Source: an uncultured Wenzhouxiangella sp. (GTDB lineage Bacteria; Pseudomonadota; Gammaproteobacteria; Xanthomonadales; Wenzhouxiangellaceae). Taken from it: a DNA stretch of 64,000 nt. The stretch is taken from NCBI GenBank assembly GCA_913057195.1, contig CAJXNL010000004.1:1-64000 (forward strand), in the 5' to 3' direction. The stretch's first letter is position 1. Every line of letters starts with the position of its first letter. Shown one piece after another: positions 1-8,904 of the stretch. The notes beneath the pieces are model-generated. The model was not told the DNA's origin. It did not search any database and saw nothing but the letters and a program-made list of their open reading frames with translations. A program made the translations under genes and the position numbers.

Positions 1-726
1 TCTCAAAAAGCGCTTCAAGATTTGATTCAAACCTACCCGCCCCATGCGCCTGATGAGGCAGATGTCTTGGTGGTTCTAGGGGGAGATGGGTTTATGCTGC
101 ATACGCTGCATGAACATGTGGCCTCCCGATTGCCCGTGTTTGGTATGCGCATGGGCGATGTCGGGTTTTTGATGAATCGGTATCAATCAAAAGGGTTGGT
201 TGAGCGTATTGAGAATGCGCGTGAGGTCACTTTAAATCCCCTTATCATGCATGCCACGAGCGCCAATGGGCAGAGTCATCAAGCACAAGCCATCAATGAA
301 GTGGCTTTATTGCGCCAAACCAATCAAGCCGCGCACATAAAAGTGATGGTCAATGACCAAGTGCGCTTAGAAAAATTGGTGGCCGATGGGATTTTGGTCT
401 CAACGGCCGCTGGATCGACGGCCTACAACCTTTCTGCCCATGGCCCCATCCTACCGTTGGGAACAGAGGCGGTTGTGTTGACACCCATCAGCCCATTCCG
501 CCCAAGGCGGTGGCAGGGTGCGGTCTTACCTGCGCATGCGAACATCGAATTTGAGGTCTTGAACCCTGCGCGTCGCCCGGTGAGCGTGACGGCCGATTAC
601 GATGAGTTTCGTGACATCCAGCGCGTCGCTGTGAGACAAGACACCTCCACCGCCCACCGATTGCTGTTTGACCCCGAGCACTCCCTGGAAGAGCGCATTA
701 TCAACGAACAGTTCATGTCCAGTTGA
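1..726 (+). CDS. nadK: NAD kinase (5' end outside window)
   Basis: Phosphorylates NAD to NADP in the cytosol. The reading frame is open to the first base, so the N-terminus lies outside the window. A GGDG nucleotide-binding motif is followed by a FML-TLH helix, then VGFLMN, NEVALLR and a long DGILVSTAAGSTAYNLSAHG stretch, the conserved core of the family. The wording of these motifs (GGDGFML, VGFLMN) recalls the alphaproteobacterial branch of NAD kinases more than the usual gammaproteobacterial form (GGDGNML, GFLTD); that is recall, not a tree. About 240 residues are visible. The gene ends before a non-coding stretch and a convergent lipoprotein gene. Confidence 0.9.
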   Translation, partial: SQKALQDLIQTYPPHAPDEADVLVVLGGDGFMLHTLHEHVASRLPVFGMRMGDVGFLMNRYQSKGLVERIENAREVTLNPLIMHATSANGQSHQAQAINEVALLRQTNQAAHIKVMVNDQVRLEKLVADGILVSTAAGSTAYNLSAHGPILPLGTEAVVLTPISPFRPRRWQGAVLPAHANIEFEVLNPARRPVSVTADYDEFRDIQRVAVRQDTSTAHRLLFDPEHSLEERIINEQFMSS

Positions 727-761
727 CGGACAGCCGCTTAAAGGGCCCGGTGAGGGCTTCA

Positions 762-788
762 GCCGATGGAGGGCGAGCCCCCATCGGC
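762..788. other. Inverted repeat in the 727-884 gap
   Basis: The 158 bases between the end of nadK and the convergent lipoprotein gene contain a hairpin with arms GCCGATG and CATCGGC, plus an inner GGGC/GCCC pair. No T run follows on either strand, so it is at best a weak terminator. I see no convincing gene in this gap. Confidence 0.35.
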
Positions 789-884
789 AGTGCTAATGAG
801 CTGGTCTTCCCGGATGACTTGTTCTACAACCGTCGCTTGGTCACGGTCTCATGCGATTCCGTAAAAAAATCATCCTTCGAAGGT

Positions 885-1370
885 TCAGTTCCCGCGGCGC
901 TCTTGTTGCAAACGCTGCGCGCGACGAATGATTTCCTCGCCGGTCATGCCATTGAGCCGTTCATAAAAACCCGGCAGACCCGACCAACCATCTGAGGAGT
1001 AAACCTGGAGATAGCGAAGCGCCGAGTCCAACTGTCGATATTGCTCTGGGCTGCTGTCGCTGGCGATCAGCTCGAGACTTTCGGAAAAAGCTTCTGGGCT
1101 GGAGCCATCAACCATCAAAGTTAAACCAAAGCCCTCTTCTTGGGTCTGGCCTGTGCGCCGCGGAATCTTCTTTGCTGGGTCCTCATTGGCGTTGGGTGGG
1201 GGCAATTCTGCCACCGGTTCTTCACGTCGAATGGTCCGCTCTCGGGTGGGGGCGGTCTCTTGCGACTCGGATTGAGCACCCGTTGAATCCGGCTCATCGC
1301 CTGAACATCCGGCGAGCACGAGCAGGGCAGACACCAGACAAATAGTTAATAACATGCTGATTTTATTCAT
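885..1370 (-). CDS. Small acidic lipoprotein, unknown function
   Basis: I do not recognise the family. The protein has 161 residues. A hydrophobic N-terminal segment ends in LAGC, a good lipobox, so residue 21 or 22 should be the lipidated cysteine after signal peptidase II cleavage. Residues about 25-75 are rich in Glu, Thr and Pro and look like a flexible linker. The C-terminal half (about 80-155) looks like a small helical domain with SLELIASD and ALRYLQVY stretches. The second residue after the cysteine is Gly, not Asp, which suggests outer-membrane sorting if the E. coli rule holds. It stands alone between nadK (convergent) and the next minus-strand gene. Confidence 0.7.
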   Translation of the reverse strand: MNKISMLLTICLVSALLVLAGCSGDEPDSTGAQSESQETAPTRERTIRREEPVAELPPPNANEDPAKKIPRRTGQTQEEGFGLTLMVDGSSPEAFSESLELIASDSSPEQYRQLDSALRYLQVYSSDGWSGLPGFYERLNGMTGEEIIRRAQRLQQERRGN

Positions 1371-1489
1371 TTTTAGCTCACATTCTCCGACAATAGAAAC
1401 ACCAAAGTATAGGCGATCAGCGCCAATCGCTGGCTTGGAGTGCCAACAGCCGTCAGAAGTTCCGCTGCCGGGCCCAGAAATCTAACCGA

Positions 1490-2266
1490 CTAGCCGGCCG
1501 ATTGGCGAACGGCTTGAACCACCTGTGCCAGTCGATCGATGCCTTCGATGAGGCGTGGTCCAGGCCGTCCCAGCCAGGCCTCTGAGATGGGATAGATATG
1601 ACCGTTCTTCAGTGCAGGCGTATCGGCCCAGTCGGATCGTCTCTTGACGACGTGGGGCCGGTATTTGTCCTCTGCAACGCCGCACCAGCTCATGATCACG
1701 GCTGCCGCATTGGCCTCAACGGCTTGTTGACCTGTAATTTCCACGCTTTCGCTGGGGTATGAATCGAATGGGTTATGCGCCCCAACCAGCCTGAGCATCT
1801 CGTTGACCCAGGATTTTTGCCCTGGGACAATCACAGGTTTGGGCCACCACTCCACAATGATGGGCACCGACGTCTGAGGGGGCGGAGCGCGCTCAAATCG
1901 CTCTTGTAATGTCTCAGCCAGAATTTTGGCTTGAGCTTGGTGGCCGATGGCCTCACCAATCCGCCGGATGTCTTCGATGACGTCATGCAGGCATGTGGGC
2001 TGTGTCACCAAGTGTGCCAATCCAGCCGCTTTGATTTTTTCAACGCAGCGCTCATGGCCGGGCACAGTCATTGAGGTAATGACCAGATCGGGTTGAAGTG
2101 CTTCTATCTTCTCAATATTGATATCAAGATCAGCACCGATGCGCGCTTTGGTCTGAACCACATCGGGTGGATAATCAGAGTGGTCATCCACCCCCACAAT
2201 CGATTCAGCCGCCCCCAAAGCTGCCACAATCTCGGTATTGGAGCATGTGTGAGTAACGATTCTCAT
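1490..2266 (-). CDS. BtuF-type cobalamin-binding protein without signal peptide
   Basis: Resembles the BtuF/FhuD-like helical-backbone solute-binding fold: MRIVTHTCSNTEIVAAL at the start, then VGVDDHSDYPP, IEALQPDLVI and a C-terminal GRPGPRLIEG segment. Exported relatives bind vitamin B12 and feed an ABC importer. No signal peptide or lipobox is visible, so this copy should stay in the cytoplasm. The ATG at 2266 overlaps the TGA of the upstream gene by ATGA, which supports this start over a longer one at 2284. Translational coupling to the MFS gene suggests a shared role. The ligand is inferred from family likeness only. Confidence 0.75.
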   Translation of the reverse strand: MRIVTHTCSNTEIVAALGAAESIVGVDDHSDYPPDVVQTKARIGADLDINIEKIEALQPDLVITSMTVPGHERCVEKIKAAGLAHLVTQPTCLHDVIEDIRRIGEAIGHQAQAKILAETLQERFERAPPPQTSVPIIVEWWPKPVIVPGQKSWVNEMLRLVGAHNPFDSYPSESVEITGQQAVEANAAAVIMSWCGVAEDKYRPHVVKRRSDWADTPALKNGHIYPISEAWLGRPGPRLIEGIDRLAQVVQAVRQSAG

Positions 2267-3609
2267 GACCTTGTCCTTTGCCACGATCGGGCCGCCTGAA
2301 TGCCGCGGTCAACGTTGATTGAGTGTGCAATGACCGACGCTGCGACCAAGAGCACCAAACAAAACACCACCGCGTTGGCCAAGCCAAACACCATCTGCAG
2401 GATGCCCAGTCCAAAAATACCAAACAGCGCGGCGAGTTTTGAGACCGTGCCCCAATACCCAAAAAATTCAGCGGCCTTGCCATACGGTGCGAGGACACCG
2501 ACCAAGGCTCGACCGGCGGATTGAGAGGCGCCCAGACTCAAGCCTGACAGCAGTCCGGCGACCAAGAAGACGCTTTCTGGATGCAGCGCCAGCCCAGTTG
2601 CTCGATTGAGTGCCTGGGTGATGGTTGGGGTTTGCCAAATGGCGGCAATCGCCATGATCCACAGAAGCAAAGTGATTTGATAAGTTCGTTTGGGTCCAAT
2701 CGGCTGGTGTATCCACCCAAAACCCAGTGCGCCGAAGGCGGCACTGATTTGAACAGTGACAAACATGGTCACCCGCGCTTGCTCGCTCCAGCCAATGACC
2801 TGAGCGCCGTAAATGAAGGCAAAGCTGATCACAATATACAGCCCCGCCATCATGAAAAAGATCGACATCAAAAGCCGTCGTAAGTCCACCAAGGACCGTA
2901 CACGTCGGTGAGTTTGGCCCAGGCGGCGCCAGCCTTGCTTGATGTATGAGGCGCTGCTGTGTTGAGGGCGAATGCGGTTGCGGTCTTTTAAGAACAAAAA
3001 CGTCGGCAGCGCAGCAAGAAGGAAAAAGACTGCTGCAAATGGACCGACCCAGCGGATTCTTGAGTAATTCTCTATGCTGGGTTCACCCAAAAACACCAGA
3101 GCAAAAGCGGTGGCCACCAAACCGCCAATGTAGCCCAAGCCCCAGCCCAACCCGGATATCCAGCCTAAGTCATGACGCGGTCCCAGCCCCGGCAGAAAGC
3201 TCGCGACAAATGACTCGCCGAAGGCATAAGCGCTATTGGAGACAATAATAAGCGCCATGGCCAGAATCACCCACCCAGGTTCCACCCAATACAGCCCAGA
3301 GGTGGCGATGACACAAACAACACAGCTGATCCAAAGGAAGGACTTCCGTAACCGCGAGCTGTCCATGATGGCGCCCAAAATGGGGTTGAATACCACCACA
3401 AGCGCATAGCTGGTGGCTAAGGCCACAGACCACAATAAGTTGCCCAAGGCAAAGTTGTTGGGTTCGTCGATGGGATGACCTACAATGACCCGGGTAAAGA
3501 GGTCACCAAAGATCACCGTAATGATCAGCAGAGTATAGGCCTGGTTGGCAAAGTCGAACATTGCCCAGCCTGCGATTTCTTTGGCAGGTGCCCGCTTTCT
3601 TTGAACCAA
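2263..3609 (-). CDS. MFS transporter, UMF1/Atg22 family
   Basis: A polytopic inner-membrane protein with about 12 hydrophobic segments. The opening AGWAMFDFANQAYTLLI is typical of the UMF1 (Atg22-like) branch of the major facilitator superfamily, whose substrates in bacteria are mostly unknown. The frame also allows an ATG at 3675, but that would leave only two bases to the divergent gene starting at 3678 and would add an unconserved 22-residue tail. A TTG at 3609 fits the usual family start better and leaves room for promoters. The stop overlaps the ATG of the BtuF-like gene, so the two are co-translated. Confidence 0.8.
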   Translation of the reverse strand: MVQRKRAPAKEIAGWAMFDFANQAYTLLIITVIFGDLFTRVIVGHPIDEPNNFALGNLLWSVALATSYALVVVFNPILGAIMDSSRLRKSFLWISCVVCVIATSGLYWVEPGWVILAMALIIVSNSAYAFGESFVASFLPGLGPRHDLGWISGLGWGLGYIGGLVATAFALVFLGEPSIENYSRIRWVGPFAAVFFLLAALPTFLFLKDRNRIRPQHSSASYIKQGWRRLGQTHRRVRSLVDLRRLLMSIFFMMAGLYIVISFAFIYGAQVIGWSEQARVTMFVTVQISAAFGALGFGWIHQPIGPKRTYQITLLLWIMAIAAIWQTPTITQALNRATGLALHPESVFLVAGLLSGLSLGASQSAGRALVGVLAPYGKAAEFFGYWGTVSKLAALFGIFGLGILQMVFGLANAVVFCLVLLVAASVIAHSINVDRGIQAARSWQRTRS

Positions 3610-3677
3610 TGCAAGGGCCTTTAACAGCGTCTTAAATGATATATCAGCATAGCTGGATGAAGTCGAGCGGCACAAGT

Positions 3678-4034
3678 ATGGATGACAAACAAAACGGGTT
3701 TAGACTTCGCATTGTGCAAGCCATTGAACAGTTGCAGGCTGTTGCAGACAGCAGCCAGGCAGCAGCACAACCAGTTGAGCTTGATCAAACGCGAGTCGGA
3801 CGATTGAGTCGGATGGACGCATTGCAAGGTCAAGCGATGGCCAAAGCCAGCGAGGGCCGAAGACAAGCTCAGATCAAAGCGCTCCAGCAGGCTTTGGGTC
3901 GGATTGATCAGGGCGAATTCGGAAGTTGTCTGCGCTGTGGTGAGCCCATCGGTCACGCGCGGCTGGAGGCCAATTTGGCCGTGACCCTGTGTATTGACTG
4001 TGCCGCCACCGATGAGTCGAACGCAGCGTTTTGA
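3678..4034 (+). CDS. DksA/TraR-family C4 zinc-finger protein
   Basis: A 118-residue protein with a helical N-terminal part (about 1-80, coiled-coil-like and rich in Gln and Ala) and a C-terminal zinc finger: CLRC, a 17-residue spacer, then CIDC. This is the DksA/TraR layout. Such proteins bind RNA polymerase through the secondary channel; whether this short member does so is unknown. The IDQGEFGSCLRCGEPI wording is typical. A start at 3636 is possible, but residues before 3678 look non-conserved and that start has no ribosome site. It reads away from the UMF1 gene and is followed by an SDR gene after 52 bases. Confidence 0.85.
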   Translation: MDDKQNGFRLRIVQAIEQLQAVADSSQAAAQPVELDQTRVGRLSRMDALQGQAMAKASEGRRQAQIKALQQALGRIDQGEFGSCLRCGEPIGHARLEANLAVTLCIDCAATDESNAAF

Positions 4035-4086
4035 TACGTACGCTTCTTGGTCGTGGCAGACTGATCTATCGGGTGTAGAGGAGAGC

Positions 4087-4917
4087 ATGAATATGGGAGC
4101 GAGGCAACCAAAGTCCAGCCAAGTGGTGCTGATCACCGGCGCAGGTGCCGGTTTGGGCGAGTCCATGGCCCGCCGTTTTCATCAGGCTGGCGCGCACATT
4201 ATTGCATGCGACCTGCACGGGGATCGCGTCGAGGGGTTGGCACAGACCCTGGGGTCGAGAGTCTCTCCTCATGCGATGGACGTCACCCAAAAAGACGATT
4301 GGGCGCGCGTGGTGTCTGACCTCAAGGATCGGCACGGTCATGTGGATGTTTTGATCAACAACGCGGGTGTCGCAGCAGCAGGGCAACTGGATGAGACACC
4401 GATTGAAGATTGGCAGTGGGTGATTGACATCGACCTGATGGGGGTGGTGATGGGCTGTCAGTCTGTATTGGGTTTGATGCGCGCCCAACGTCGCGGTCAC
4501 ATCATCAACGTGGCTTCGGTGGCGGGATTGGCATCGGCACCAGAAATCAATGCTTATGGGACAGCCAAGGCGGCTGTGATTGCGATGTCGGAAATGCTTC
4601 GCGCTGAAGTCCATGAAGATGGCATTGAAGTCTCTGCACTTTGCCCGGCTTTTGTCAAAACCCGCTTAACCGAGACCATGCGGGCGCGCGATGCGCATTA
4701 TGAAAAACGCGTTAATCGTTGGATGGAGCGTTCTGGCGTGAGCGCAGAGGATGTGGCTGAAGTGGTTTACCAAGCCACCCTGAAGCCAAAGTTCATGCTG
4801 CTGACGCACCCCAAGACCCGCTGGCTGTGGCGGCTGAAGCGGTTTTTCCCCGAGCTTTATTTCAAGCTGGTGCTTCGCGGCGCCCGCCAAGCCAAACGAA
4901 AGAAAGCAAAAACTTAA
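4087..4917 (+). CDS. Short-chain dehydrogenase/reductase
   Basis: A 276-residue cytosolic NAD(P)-dependent oxidoreductase of the classical SDR family. Near the start VVLITGAGAGLG forms the TGxxxGxG cofactor loop, NNAG follows at about residue 97, a Ser precedes the catalytic YGTAK (YxxxK) at about 157, and a PAF motif closes the core. A basic, hydrophobic C-terminal extension (FFPELYFKLVLRGARQ) suggests membrane contact. The ATG at 4087 has an AGAGGAG ribosome site just upstream, so the longer frame from 3994 was rejected. The substrate cannot be read from sequence. tesB follows after 21 bases, so a lipid or acyl substrate is plausible. Confidence 0.9.
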   Translation: MNMGARQPKSSQVVLITGAGAGLGESMARRFHQAGAHIIACDLHGDRVEGLAQTLGSRVSPHAMDVTQKDDWARVVSDLKDRHGHVDVLINNAGVAAAGQLDETPIEDWQWVIDIDLMGVVMGCQSVLGLMRAQRRGHIINVASVAGLASAPEINAYGTAKAAVIAMSEMLRAEVHEDGIEVSALCPAFVKTRLTETMRARDAHYEKRVNRWMERSGVSAEDVAEVVYQATLKPKFMLLTHPKTRWLWRLKRFFPELYFKLVLRGARQAKRKKAKT

Positions 4918-4938
4918 GGTGTTGTTTGAGGTAATCGT

Positions 4939-5817
4939 ATGTCCAGCGCATTGAAAGACGTCATCGAGCTTTTGAAGTTAGAAACGCTCGATGACTCAAT
5001 TTTTCGAGGAGCCAGTCACGATATTGGTTCCACTCGGGTGTTTGGTGGACAAATCGTTGGCCAAGCCCTCGCTGCCGCGCAGCAGACCGTGTCGGAAGCG
5101 CAGACCGCCCACTCACTGCATGCGTACTTTCTTCGACCGGGTGATGTGAAACGTCCGGTGATTTATCAGGTCGAGGCGTCTCGCGACGGACGAAGTTATG
5201 CCAACCGGCGGGTGGTGGCCATGCAACGCGGCCGACCCATTCTGAACCTCGCGGCTTCCTTTCATTTGCCAGAGGAGGGCCAAAGCCATCAAACCAGTGC
5301 GCCGAATGTGCCTGGCCCCGAGGGCTTAACGGATACCTTTGAACTTCACCAATCAGTCAAAGACCAGGTTCCAGAGAAAATGCAGCGGTTGCTGGCGCAC
5401 CGTCGTCCGTTCGAGTTTCGTCCTGTTGAAACGCCAAAGTTCATGGACCCCACGGCTCGCACCCCACAAAAGCACCTGTGGATGCGTGCGTGGGACACGC
5501 TAGCGGATGATCCCCAGCTTCATCAAAGTTTGCTGGCGTATGTGTCCGACTACGAGCTCTTGGGGACTGCGACCTTGCCTCATGAGCTTGATTTTATCCA
5601 GCGCACGGTACAGCTGGCCAGCTTGGATCATGCCCTGTGGTTTCATCGGCCGTTTCGTGTTGATGAATGGCTTTTGTATGCTTGTGATAGCCCCACCAGC
5701 GCCGGTGGCCGAGGCTTCAGTCGAGGGCAAATCTTCAATCAAGAGGGGGTGCTGGTGGCATCGGTGGCTCAAGAGGGTGTGATGCGGCCTTGGCGTGAGC
5801 GTCCCAATTCATCTTGA
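4939..5817 (+). CDS. tesB: Acyl-CoA thioesterase II
   Basis: Hydrolyses acyl-CoA to free acid and CoA in the cytosol. The 292-residue length and two hot-dog domains match TesB. The first domain carries FGGQIVGQAL and HSLHAYFLRPGD. The second carries YVSDYEL, SLDHALWFH and GRGFSRGQIF, which hold the catalytic Asp, Thr/Ser and Gln expected for the family. It lies 21 bases after the SDR gene on the same strand. Its last 49 bases overlap the 3' end of dnaE2 on the opposite strand. Confidence 0.95.
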   Translation: MSSALKDVIELLKLETLDDSIFRGASHDIGSTRVFGGQIVGQALAAAQQTVSEAQTAHSLHAYFLRPGDVKRPVIYQVEASRDGRSYANRRVVAMQRGRPILNLAASFHLPEEGQSHQTSAPNVPGPEGLTDTFELHQSVKDQVPEKMQRLLAHRRPFEFRPVETPKFMDPTARTPQKHLWMRAWDTLADDPQLHQSLLAYVSDYELLGTATLPHELDFIQRTVQLASLDHALWFHRPFRVDEWLLYACDSPTSAGGRGFSRGQIFNQEGVLVASVAQEGVMRPWRERPNSS

Positions 5818-8800
5818 GCACAACGCTCATTGTTCACCAACTCGGCCAAACGGATATCCTCTGAATACAGAGCGTGAGCAATGACATGTACGCTGCCCTG
5901 TTTTTGCTGCAGCTGACCGCGAATTCTGATGAGTTGGCTTTGCAGTAGCACGGCATGGTATTGAGTCGCTATTTTTGGCCACACGATGGCGTTGATCAAT
6001 CCGGTTTCATCTTCGAGAGATAAAAAGACCACGCCTGAAGCGGTTCCGGGTCGTTGCCGGTGAGTGACCAAGCCAACCACTTCGACATTGCGACCATTTT
6101 GTTTGACATCGTTGAGTTGGTTCGCGCGCAAGCCTGCTTTAGGCAGCACTGGCCGAAGCCAGGCAACGGGGTGCTGATTGAGGCTATAGCCCAATGCGCT
6201 GTAGTCTTCTAACATCAGCTGTGCGTTGGGTGTGTGGCTGAGGTCAGGTGGCGCCTCTTTAATGGGCGCACGCCCAAGAAGGTCATGTTGCTGCCGGCTC
6301 GCCAGTGCTTGCCAATGGGCTTGTCGTCGATCTGATGCAAGCTCATCAAGTGCACCTGATTCAGTCAATGCCTGGCATTGGCGTTGATTGAGGCCCACAC
6401 GCTGAACCAAATCCGCAATGGAGCAAAAGGATTGATGCTGGCGTTGTTCGATCAGTCGTTCAACCACCGGCTCCGATAGGCCTTTGGCTTGATTAAAACC
6501 CAAACGAATGTGACTGGTTTGGCCGGGTGGCCGAATGACTTTGCAGTCCCAGAGGCTTTGGTGAATGCTGATGGGTTTGAATTCAACACCATGGCGCTTG
6601 GCGTCAGCGATCAGCTGTGCGGGCGCATAAAACCCCATGGGTTGAGAGTTTAAAAGCGCGCACACAAACGCCGCGGGGTGGTGGCATTTGAGCCAGGCAG
6701 AAAAATAGGTTAAGAGTGCAAAGCTGGCGGCATGCGACTCTGGGAAGCCATAGTCTCCAAACCCTTCAATTTGTGAATAGAGCTTATCCGCAAACGCCAT
6801 GGAGTGACCATTTCGAAGCATGCCTTCGATCAATTTGTCACGGAAAGCGCCCAAGCCACCCCGTCTTTTCCATGCCGCCATGGCGCGACGCAGTTGATCG
6901 GCTTGTCCGGCCGTGAACCCTGCGGCCACCATCGCAATTTGCATGACCTGCTCTTGAAAAATAGGCACTCCCAAAGTGCGCTTTAATACCTTTTCAAGTT
7001 GAGGGTTGGGGTAGGTGATGCTTGCGGGGTTTTGGCGGCGTTGCAGATAAGGGTGCACCATATCACCTTGGATTGGGCCTGGGCGAACAATGGCAATTTC
7101 GATGACCAGGTCATAAAAACTTTGTGGTTTAAGACGGGGCAGCATCGCCATTTGCGCGCGCGACTCGACTTGAAAGACGCCGATTGCATCGGCCTTGCCA
7201 AGCATTTGGTAGGTGGCAGGATCTTCTTTGGGGATATCAGCCAGTGTCATGGCGGGGTGGATGGATTGAAGTGTTTTTCGTAACACCGTCAGCATGCCCA
7301 GCGCCAAACAATCCACCTTCAACAAGCCAAGTGTTTCTAAGTCATCTTTGTCCCACTGGATGATGGTTCGGTCATGCATTGCTGCATTTTCGATGGGCAC
7401 CAGTTGGTGTAGGGGTTGATCAGAGATCACCATTCCACCCACGTGTTGCGATAAGTGTCGAGGCAATCCAACGAGCGCCCGTGCTAAGTGCAGCAACATT
7501 TTGCACAGTGGGTCAGTGGCGTCTAGGCCGCACGCACTCAGGCGCTCGGGCCAATCATCAGGTTGATCCCACCAGGTCAGGGAGCGAGTCAGCTGTTGGA
7601 TGACTTGGTTATCAAAACCCAAAGCGCGCCCAACATCCTTAAGCGCGCTTTTGGGTCGATATGTGATCACTGTGGCTGCTAAAGCAGCACGGTGCCTGCC
7701 ATATTTTTCATAAATGTATTGCAAGACCTCTTCTCGACGTTCGTGTTCAAAATCAACATCAATATCTGGCGGTTCGTCACGCTCTTTGGACAAAAATCGC
7801 TCAAACAATAACGATTGTTGAGCAGGATCCACTTCTGTGATCTGCAGGCAATAACACACCGCCGAGTTGGCTGCTGAGCCGCGGCCTTGGCATAGGATGC
7901 CTCGGGCTTTGGCAAAACACACCAAGTCATGCACAGTGAGAAAGAAGGCTTCGACTTGCATTTGCTCAATGAGCATGAGCTCATGCTCAACAAGTTGCTT
8001 GACCGACGTTGGCACGTCAGCGCCATAGCGTTCAACCAAACCACGTTCAGTCAGCTGGCGAAGATGTTCACTGGCAGTAAGCGAACTGGGCACCAATTCC
8101 TTAGGGTATTGGTAGCTCAGCTCAGACAAAGAAAATTGGCACTGGTTTGCGATGTTGATGGTTTCATCCAGCCAGGCTTTTGGGTAAAGCTTCTCAAGAT
8201 GGGGGATGGGGCGTAGATGCTGCTCGGCATTGCTTGAAGCCTTCAGGCCGAGATCTTGAACCGTGCAATGCTGATCGAGCGCCCAAGCCACATCCAATAA
8301 AGGCTGGTCGGTGCGTTGGATCATCCGAACATCGCCACATGCCACCACAGGCAGGCCATAAGTTTGGCCCAGGTTGGCCAGTGCATCCAGTTGGTAGCGA
8401 TCATTCGAGGTCAACAGTCGGGTCGCGCCCAGCCAAAGGTTGTCATGCCAATGCGCTTGCAGCCACTCAGCGGTGGCTTCTAAGGTGGGTCTGGGTAAGC
8501 GCATGTTGGGTTTCCAGATGGCCAATAGCCCAGACAGGTCTGTTTTGAGATCTTGTGCAAGCAGCTGATATTGCCCTTTTATTGCGCGTCCGCGAGCCCG
8601 ACTGATGAGCTTGCACAGGTGGCCATACCCCAAATGGTTGGTGACCAATATGACCACATGGATGGGGCCTGGCAATTGGGGGTCTTGCCAATGGCACTCG
8701 CTTCCGACAATGAGGTTGATATCGAGTTGGCGGGCCTGCTCATATGCACGAACCACCCCTGCCAAGCTGACCTCATCGGTGATGGCAATCGCTTTATATC

Positions 8801-8903
8801 CCAATGTGTGCGCTTGGGTGACCAGCGCTGCTGGACTGGCCACGGACCTGTGGAATGTGAACGCGCTTAGCGCATGGAGTTCAGCATAGGCCCGCCCAGA
8901 CAT
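5769..8903 (-). CDS. dnaE2: Error-prone DNA polymerase III alpha subunit DnaE2 (ImuC)
   Basis: The C-family translesion polymerase of the ImuA-ImuB-DnaE2 mutasome, which copies past DNA damage at the cost of mutations. The 1044 residues start with a PHP domain (AYAELHALSAFTFH). The polymerase core includes PDIDVDFEHERREEV (catalytic aspartates), and a C-terminal OB fold is visible (NVEVVGLVTHRQRPG). It lacks the long tau/epsilon-binding tail of replicative DnaE, as usual for DnaE2. A LexA-type operator touches the start codon. imuA and imuB lie about 45 kb away rather than next door. The 3' end runs 49 bases into tesB. Confidence 0.95.
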   Translation of the reverse strand: MSGRAYAELHALSAFTFHRSVASPAALVTQAHTLGYKAIAITDEVSLAGVVRAYEQARQLDINLIVGSECHWQDPQLPGPIHVVILVTNHLGYGHLCKLISRARGRAIKGQYQLLAQDLKTDLSGLLAIWKPNMRLPRPTLEATAEWLQAHWHDNLWLGATRLLTSNDRYQLDALANLGQTYGLPVVACGDVRMIQRTDQPLLDVAWALDQHCTVQDLGLKASSNAEQHLRPIPHLEKLYPKAWLDETINIANQCQFSLSELSYQYPKELVPSSLTASEHLRQLTERGLVERYGADVPTSVKQLVEHELMLIEQMQVEAFFLTVHDLVCFAKARGILCQGRGSAANSAVCYCLQITEVDPAQQSLLFERFLSKERDEPPDIDVDFEHERREEVLQYIYEKYGRHRAALAATVITYRPKSALKDVGRALGFDNQVIQQLTRSLTWWDQPDDWPERLSACGLDATDPLCKMLLHLARALVGLPRHLSQHVGGMVISDQPLHQLVPIENAAMHDRTIIQWDKDDLETLGLLKVDCLALGMLTVLRKTLQSIHPAMTLADIPKEDPATYQMLGKADAIGVFQVESRAQMAMLPRLKPQSFYDLVIEIAIVRPGPIQGDMVHPYLQRRQNPASITYPNPQLEKVLKRTLGVPIFQEQVMQIAMVAAGFTAGQADQLRRAMAAWKRRGGLGAFRDKLIEGMLRNGHSMAFADKLYSQIEGFGDYGFPESHAASFALLTYFSAWLKCHHPAAFVCALLNSQPMGFYAPAQLIADAKRHGVEFKPISIHQSLWDCKVIRPPGQTSHIRLGFNQAKGLSEPVVERLIEQRQHQSFCSIADLVQRVGLNQRQCQALTESGALDELASDRRQAHWQALASRQQHDLLGRAPIKEAPPDLSHTPNAQLMLEDYSALGYSLNQHPVAWLRPVLPKAGLRANQLNDVKQNGRNVEVVGLVTHRQRPGTASGVVFLSLEDETGLINAIVWPKIATQYHAVLLQSQLIRIRGQLQQKQGSVHVIAHALYSEDIRLAELVNNERCAQDELGRSRQGRITPS
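7970..7989. repeat. 20-bp perfect palindrome inside dnaE2
   Basis: TGAGCATGAGCTCATGCTCA reads the same on both strands. It lies within coding sequence, where it encodes part of a Glu-Leu-Met-Leu run. It may be chance codon choice. Confidence 0.6.
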
Positions 8904-8904
8904 A

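Noticed and set aside
723..995. 90-residue open frame after nadK
   Set aside because: No recognisable domain, TTG start, and it runs into the lipoprotein gene on the other strand.
1371..1489. Possible cobalamin riboswitch near the BtuF-like gene
   Set aside because: No B12-box-like sequence or long conserved fold was seen here or upstream of the UMF1 gene.
2267..2284. Longer N-terminus for the BtuF-like protein
   Set aside because: The ATG at 2266 is coupled to the upstream stop and begins the conserved sequence.
4066..4614. 182-residue minus-strand frame over the SDR gene
   Set aside because: Antisense shadow; the SDR frame has full family motifs and a ribosome site.
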